This document shows, piece by piece, positions 59,927 to 64,000 of a DNA stretch of 64,000 bases. Both the position numbers and the translations under genes were made by a program. Below the pieces are notes generated by a model, which did not search any database, was not told the DNA's origin, and was given only the letters and a program-made list of their open reading frames with translations. The first letter of the stretch is position 1, and every line of letters begins with the position of its first letter. The DNA is from CAVVEC01 sp963770485 (GTDB lineage: Bacteria > Acidobacteriota > Terriglobia > Terriglobales > Acidobacteriaceae), in contig CAVYPX010000019.1 of the NCBI GenBank assembly GCA_963770485.1, positions 20,335 to 84,334 on the forward strand. The letters run 5' to 3'.

Positions 59927-61317
59927 CGCACCACCTCCTGAACGTCATCCTGAACACTGGCCTCTTCTTTGGCGGATTTTACCGAGCGCTCGCTTTCAGC
60001 CACCAGGCCAACCGCGGTGTCGATGGCGCTACGCGTGGTCAGTTCGGTGCAACACCACAACGCCGCATTGCCGAGTTCGGGATAGAACTTCTTGAGCGGA
60101 AGCCCGCCCACGATCTTGTGGCCCAGAATCCGGCTATTGATCGCGTACGGGTCTTCGCTGGTCTGGACCACAAATTCGTTGAAGCGGGGTGCACCCGGGA
60201 ACAGCACTTTCGCGTGTTTGCCAAACTGTTGGGCCGCGTAGGCAGTCTTGGCCAAATTATGCTTGGCAAGTTCCCGCAGGCCAACCTTGCCATAGATGGT
60301 CATGAAGATGTTGACCATCAGGGCAACGAGAGCCTGGTTGGTGCAGATATTGGACGTTGCCTTCTCGCGCCGGATATGTTGCTCGCGAGTCGCCAGCGTG
60401 AGGACGAAGCCGCGCTTGCCGTTTCGGTCGGTAGTCTGACCAACGAGGCGGCCGGGCATCTGGCGCACGTACTGCTCTCGCGTGGCAATCACACCGCAGT
60501 AGGGTCCGCCGAAGCCGAGCGGCACCCCGAACGACTGCGCTTCCATGGCGATGACATCAGCCTGGCGAGGCGGTTCCACAATTCCGAGCGAAACTGCTTC
60601 GGCAATCGAGGCCACCAGCATCGCACCTCGCTGATGCGCAATTTCGGCAATGGCGGCGACATCTTCAATCGTTCCGAAGAAGTTCGGCGACTGTACGAGC
60701 ACGCATGCTGTGTCCTGCGTAATCGATTTTTCCAGCTCTTTCAAATCGAGCCGGCCGCTTTCGGTGAAACCAACGCTCGCGAGTGGCATGCCCTGGTGAG
60801 ACGCATAAGTAGCTAGGACTTCCCGGTACTCCGGATGGAGACTCCGAGCAATCGCTACGGAGCGACGTCCGGTGAGACGGACGGCCATCATCACCGCTTC
60901 CGTAGCCGCGGTAGACCCGTCGTACATGGAGGCGTTGGCCACTTCCATTCCGGTGAGCTCGCAGATCATGGTCTGGAACTCGAAGATGGACTGCAGCGTG
61001 CCTTGGGAAATTTCCGCTTGGTACGGCGTGTACGCAGTCAGGAATTCTCCGCGCGAGATCAGTGAATCAATAATGACGGGACGATAGTGAGAGTAAGCGC
61101 CCGCGCCGAGGAAGGTGATGTAGCCATCGCCGTTTTCCCGCGAACGCTCGCGAAACCAGTCCACAATTTCGGACTCGGCCATTTGGTGTGGAACCTTGAG
61201 ATCGCGATGAAGCCGGTACTCAGCGGGAATGGGCGCAAACAGGTCGTCGATCGAACGCGCGCCAATGGCTTTCAGGATGGCCTCGCGGTCGGCAGGAGAT
61301 TTAGGTAAATAGCGCAT
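59923..61317 (-). CDS. gcvPA: glycine dehydrogenase (decarboxylating) subunit 1
   Basis: A 464-residue N-terminal half of the P protein: MRYLPKSPADREAILKAIG, YTPYQAEISQGTLQSIFEFQTMICELTGMEVANASMYDGSTA and FGGPYCGVIATREQYVRQMPGRLVG. It pairs with GcvPB to form the active enzyme. Translationally coupled to gcvPB through a 4-base overlap. Confidence 0.96.
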   Translation of the reverse strand: MRYLPKSPADREAILKAIGARSIDDLFAPIPAEYRLHRDLKVPHQMAESEIVDWFRERSRENGDGYITFLGAGAYSHYRPVIIDSLISRGEFLTAYTPYQAEISQGTLQSIFEFQTMICELTGMEVANASMYDGSTAATEAVMMAVRLTGRRSVAIARSLHPEYREVLATYASHQGMPLASVGFTESGRLDLKELEKSITQDTACVLVQSPNFFGTIEDVAAIAEIAHQRGAMLVASIAEAVSLGIVEPPRQADVIAMEAQSFGVPLGFGGPYCGVIATREQYVRQMPGRLVGQTTDRNGKRGFVLTLATREQHIRREKATSNICTNQALVALMVNIFMTIYGKVGLRELAKHNLAKTAYAAQQFGKHAKVLFPGAPRFNEFVVQTSEDPYAINSRILGHKIVGGLPLKKFYPELGNAALWCCTELTTRSAIDTAVGLVAESERSVKSAKEEASVQDDVQEVVR

Positions 61318-61360
61318 AAGAACCTTGTCTTTAGAAGCCGATTGAAAAAACCTAAAGACT

Positions 61361-61449
61361 TGTCATTCCGAGGAGCGAGAGCGACGAGGAATCTGCAGTT
61401 TTTCTTGGATTGAGAAGAACTGCAGATCCCTCGCTCCGCTCGGGATGAC
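61361..61449. repeat. dispersed repeat near-identical to 40195-40280
   Basis: TGTCATTCCGAGGAGCGAGA at the left, GCTCCGCTCGGGATGAC at the right. It lies between gcvH and gcvPA within the operon. Confidence 0.85.
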
Positions 61450-61524
61450 AACGAAATAGAGATTCTTCAACAAGCTGATAGTAACCTTCACTCAGTTGGG
61501 ACGTGCTTAAGCTTCCTCAGCCGC

Positions 61525-61914
61525 TTAGTGCCCGCCTTCTTCCGCCACGAACTTTTCATAGTCGGCGGCAGAGAGTAGCGAGTTCAATTCGCCCGGATTT
61601 TTCAGGGCCAGCTTCACTATCCAGGATCCGTGAGCGTCTTTATTGATTTTTTCCGGCGCGGTCGCCAGTTCGCCGTTTACCTCGGTCACAGTGCCAGAGG
61701 CGGGGGCGTACAAGTCCGAAACCGCCTTGACTGATTCTACCGAGCCAAACGTCTTGCCCGCTGTGATCTCCGCGCCGGGCTTGGGCAGGTCCACAAAGAC
61801 AATGTCGCCCAGCGATTCCTGGGCGTAGTTGGTGATGCCGATGGTCGCGGTTTTGCCGTCGGCTTTGATCCACTCATGTTCTTTGGTGTACTTGAAGTCG
61901 GCGGGATATGCCAT
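61525..61914 (-). CDS. gcvH: glycine cleavage system H protein
   Basis: A 129-residue lipoyl carrier. Lipoyl Lys63 lies in GSVESVKAVSDLYAP. The start is ATG 61914 (MAYPADFKYTKEHEWI is the usual N terminus); the frame is open upstream but there it runs through a repeat. It shuttles the aminomethyl group between P, T and L proteins. GcvL is not in the window. Confidence 0.97.
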   Translation of the reverse strand: MAYPADFKYTKEHEWIKADGKTATIGITNYAQESLGDIVFVDLPKPGAEITAGKTFGSVESVKAVSDLYAPASGTVTEVNGELATAPEKINKDAHGSWIVKLALKNPGELNSLLSAADYEKFVAEEGGH

Positions 61915-61951
61915 TTCCGTGCGCTCCTGGCTCCAAACTCGTAATTCTAGC

Positions 61952-62097
61952 GGTAGTGGCTCAGTTTGATATGGAAGCGAGCCAAACGCGCGATTATTGC
62001 GTCGCAAAGTACGCGACGCCTCTGCGCGGGCTCGCTCAGATCTCTCGCTGCGCAAAGAACGCTTGCTCGGGATGACAAATCAAATTGAGCCACTACC
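61952..62097. mobile_element. 146-bp element with terminal inverted repeats (MITE-like)
   Basis: Left end GGTAGTGGCTCAGTTTGAT (61952-61970) and right end ATCAAATTGAGCCACTACC (62079-62097) are inverted with one mismatch. The inside has no coding and includes GCTCGGGATGAC, shared with the other palindromic repeats. It lies between gcvT and gcvH. No flanking target duplication was recognised with certainty. Confidence 0.7.
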
Positions 62098-62125
62098 ATG
62101 CTAGCTCCTAGCTACCAGCCACTAA

Positions 62126-63268
62126 CTACTGTTTCTTTCGCTTATAAAACGGCGTTGGCACCACCTGCGCCCGCACACCCTGACCGCGAATCTCGACTTT
62201 CACAATCGACCCGACATTACCCAACTCAGGCGGCACGTAGGCCAGCGCAATATTCTTCTTCAAGAAAGGCGCGTAAGATCCGCTGGTGACGTACCCAATC
62301 TCGCGTCCGCCGTCGTCCAGAACTTTATATCCATCGCGGGCGATGCCCCGATCAATCATCTCCAGTCCGACGAGGGTCCGCCTCAAGCCCGCGGATTTCG
62401 CCTTCTCCAGCGCAGCGCGTCCGATGAAGTCCGCCTTCTCCATCTTGCAGAAGCGATCGAGGCCGGCCTCCCAGACATTGATCGTATCGGAAATCTCGTG
62501 GCCGTAGAGAGGGAGCTTGCCTTCGAGGCGCAGAGTGTTGCGCGCTCCCAGGCCGCAAGGCACAACTCCGAATTCTTTCCCCGCGTCGAGCACTTTATTC
62601 CACACCATGGCACTGGTGGCTTCGTCAGCGGGCACGTAGATTTCGAATCCGTCCTCGGCCGTGTAGCCGGTGCGCGCGATCAGAATGTTCTTCAGGCCGC
62701 AGACGGTTCCGCGAGTTAGCCAATAGAACTTCACTGCAGACAAATCAGCATCCGTCAGCTTCTGCAGCAGGTTCACGCCCTTGGGGCCCTGAATGGCGAT
62801 TTGGGTGAAGTCGTCGGAAAGATTCTCGACTTTGCAGTTGAACTGGCGGGTGTTGTCGCGCACCCAATTGAAGTCTTTTTCCCGCGTGCCCGCATTGATC
62901 ACCAGCAGGTAGTCGTCTTCGCCCAGGCGATGCACGATCACATCATCGACAAACGTCCCTTGGGGATAGAGCAGGGCCGAATACTGCGCCTGCCCAATGG
63001 CCAGCCGCGAGGCATCATTCATCGAAATGTGCTGGACGGCGGCCAAGGCTTGCGGGCCCTGCAGGCGGATGTCGCCCATGTGGCTGACGTCGAAGATGCC
63101 GACCCCGGTGCGCACCGCATTGTGCTCGGCAATAATGCCGCCGACCGCCGGGTACTCGACCGGCATGTCCCAGCCGTTGAATTCGACCATTTTTGCGCCC
63201 ATCCGGCGATGGACGGGGTTCAGCGCGGTTTTGCGAACGGTCGGTGTGGTCATTTCAACGGCTGACAA
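62126..63268 (-). CDS. gcvT: aminomethyltransferase (glycine cleavage T protein)
   Basis: A 380-residue THF-dependent T protein: TALNPVHRRMGAKMVEFNGWDMPVEY, GIFDVSHMGDIRLQGPQA, and TGYTAEDGFEIYVPADEA with a C-terminal barrel (GYVTSGSYAPFLKKNIALAYVP). It releases ammonia and 5,10-methylene-THF. First gene of the gcvT-H-PA-PB operon. TTG 63268 with GAGG or ATG 63253 can start it. Confidence 0.96.
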   Translation of the reverse strand: MSAVEMTTPTVRKTALNPVHRRMGAKMVEFNGWDMPVEYPAVGGIIAEHNAVRTGVGIFDVSHMGDIRLQGPQALAAVQHISMNDASRLAIGQAQYSALLYPQGTFVDDVIVHRLGEDDYLLVINAGTREKDFNWVRDNTRQFNCKVENLSDDFTQIAIQGPKGVNLLQKLTDADLSAVKFYWLTRGTVCGLKNILIARTGYTAEDGFEIYVPADEATSAMVWNKVLDAGKEFGVVPCGLGARNTLRLEGKLPLYGHEISDTINVWEAGLDRFCKMEKADFIGRAALEKAKSAGLRRTLVGLEMIDRGIARDGYKVLDDGGREIGYVTSGSYAPFLKKNIALAYVPPELGNVGSIVKVEIRGQGVRAQVVPTPFYKRKKQ

Positions 63269-63449
63269 TGGCGCCTCGATCGGAAGCAGTGGCCGGAATG
63301 CCGGACGGTGAGACTTACTACCCTAACACGTGGGCGGTGAAGGCATCAACCGGGGGCGTGGGGGCAGATTCCTGAGGACCGGACCTCGAGACCTTCCCAG
63401 TTACCAACGGCACTTTCCCCGCTCCAGCCCGCCGCGCTACAGTTCGCCC

Positions 63450-63644
63450 ATGGCCACCACCACCAAGAAAAAGTACCGCTGTATGCAGTGCGAAATGACC
63501 GAAGACCGGTGTGACTGCGAAAAATATTGCTGTCTCTGCCAGTCGCAAATGGATATTCGTCTTTGTGAAGATGGTTTGTACTATTGCCCGCCCTGCCGGG
63601 AAGCCTGCGACTACAGAGTATCGGATCAGGGTGAGGGTCACTAA
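63450..63644 (+). CDS. small Cys-rich zinc-ribbon-like protein
   Basis: A 64-residue protein from ATG 63450. CMQCEMTEDRCDCEKYCCLCQSQ and CEDGLYYCPPCREACDY provide about twelve Cys, enough for two or three zinc sites. No signal peptide. Probably a small zinc protein, unknown partner. It is divergent from gcvT. Confidence 0.75.
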   Translation: MATTTKKKYRCMQCEMTEDRCDCEKYCCLCQSQMDIRLCEDGLYYCPPCREACDYRVSDQGEGH

Positions 63645-63966
63645 TTGTCGGCCATCTTTTCGGAGCCTGCCTCAAGGGCAACTGGTTCGGCACCACGTCT
63701 CTCGGCAAGAACACATGGGGTACAGCTTTCGGGGGTACGGTAGGGTGTGGACCCCACGGCTGGTTTCGTGCACCTTGACGGAACAGGCCCCAGGGCATAT
63801 CGGGAAGTGGACGCTTGGAGCCGCGGCTACACGCTAGTGTGGGCCGGAGTGTAAACAATTCTTTTCTACGCCAAGCCGGAATCGGCGACACGGCTTCTGC
63901 TATTCTGCAATGAATCTGCAAGGACGTTGACGCCAGGAGAGGGATAACTACAATTGAATCAGGAAC
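63645..63966. other. intergenic region upstream of the terminal tRNA
   Basis: A 322-base gap with no gene seen. The last 40 bases contain the tRNA promoter. Confidence 0.5.
63927..63954 (+). promoter_or_regulatory. sigma-70 promoter of the tRNA gene
   Basis: TTGACG (63927-63932), 16-base spacer, TACAAT (63949-63954). Transcription would start about 6 bases before the mature tRNA 5' end. Confidence 0.7.
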
Positions 63967-64000
63967 GGGCGCGTAGCTCAAACGGATAGAGCATCGGATT
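63967..64000 (+). tRNA. tRNA, 5' part only, truncated by the window end
   Basis: Acceptor 5' strand GGGCGCG, TA at 8-9, D-stem GCTC/GAGC around AAACGGATA, base A26, anticodon 5' strand TCGGA and TT at 32-33. The window ends exactly before base 34, so the anticodon is not visible. The D-arm is compatible with tRNA-Arg among others. Confidence 0.88.

Noticed and set aside
63269..63449. Glycine riboswitch upstream of gcvT
   Set aside because: I looked for the usual GGAGAG and GGGGCA-type core on the minus strand and did not see it.
1..64000. CRISPR arrays, phage genes or transposases
   Set aside because: The repeats are dispersed palindromes or short tandem motifs without spacers of constant size, and no transposase, integrase or cas gene was recognised.
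63967..64000. Assigning the tRNA as tRNA-Arg(UCU)
   Set aside because: The sequence ends one base before the anticodon, so identity cannot be read.

Overview
The window reads as a chromosomal piece of an Acidobacteriota genome, most likely class Terriglobia (Koribacter-like). This is inferred from gene content and style, since no rRNA gene is present. Supporting features are the RRM RNA-binding protein in an ATGA-coupled operon, the secreted Asp-box (VPS10-like) and GloVer-type repeat proteins, the CsgG/HfaB-like protein, the ECF sigma/anti-sigma/DUF4097 operon, a split gcvPA/gcvPB, and many short dispersed repeats with no transposase. Coding density is high, both strands are used, and no plasmid, phage or CRISPR signal was seen.

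Layout. 0.2-3.3 kb: an overlapping operon (small basic protein, degenerate receiver protein, RRM protein), a small charged protein and an AMIN-domain secreted protein. 3.4-9.1 kb: ytxH-like gene, efp, acylphosphatase, apt, HU/IHF-like protein, and an ATP-grasp ligase paired with a zinc metallopeptidase. 9.5-12.4 kb: two secreted proteins of unknown role. 12.4-15.5 kb: a compact minus-strand cluster that looks like a peptide natural-product (RiPP) system: 59-aa precursor candidate, soluble S24/S26-type peptidase, HPr-kinase-like kinase, PqqD-like recognition protein and radical SAM/SPASM enzyme. 15.7-20.9 kb: secreted proteins. 21.2-27.6 kb: an alternative-complex-III/Qrc-like electron-transfer complex (pentaheme cytochrome, molybdopterin-family lipoprotein, 4Fe-4S subunit, NrfD subunit, DUF3341 subunit) bracketed by two related small secreted proteins. 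27.7-40.7 kb: TPR metalloprotease, RsbRD-like protein, a hairpin-rich noncoding stretch, GH114 protein, PBP4-type carboxypeptidase, DUF488, cytochrome c, DUF374 acyltransferase, folD, coaE, HtrA-like protease, aldo/keto reductase, MmcQ/YjbR. 40.9-50.7 kb: ggt, sugar isomerase-like TIM barrel, asnS, a GxxExxY gene inside a repeat, arginase, CsgG-like protein, glgC, small genes and a frameshifted nucleotidyltransferase pair. 51.4-55.2 kb: the ECF operon. 55.4-63.7 kb: GloVer-type repeat protein, a TMTC-like membrane protein, the complete glycine cleavage operon (gcvT-gcvH-gcvPA-gcvPB) and a small zinc-ribbon protein. The window ends inside a tRNA gene, just before its anticodon.

The strongest candidate for an undescribed system is the RiPP-like cluster at 12448-15505. 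Its precursor has a YxxP leader motif resembling the one bound by PqqD-like recognition domains in lasso-peptide systems, a possible ALS/C cleavage site, an 18-residue Cys-x9-Cys tail and two C-terminal serines. It sits beside a kinase related to those that phosphorylate C-terminal serines of some lasso precursors, but no macrolactam synthetase is present. Secondary points of interest are the short ACIII-like operon, dispersed repeats that have become part of coding sequences, a possible structured RNA near 31.2-31.7 kb, and an EF-P with Asn where Lys or Arg is usual.
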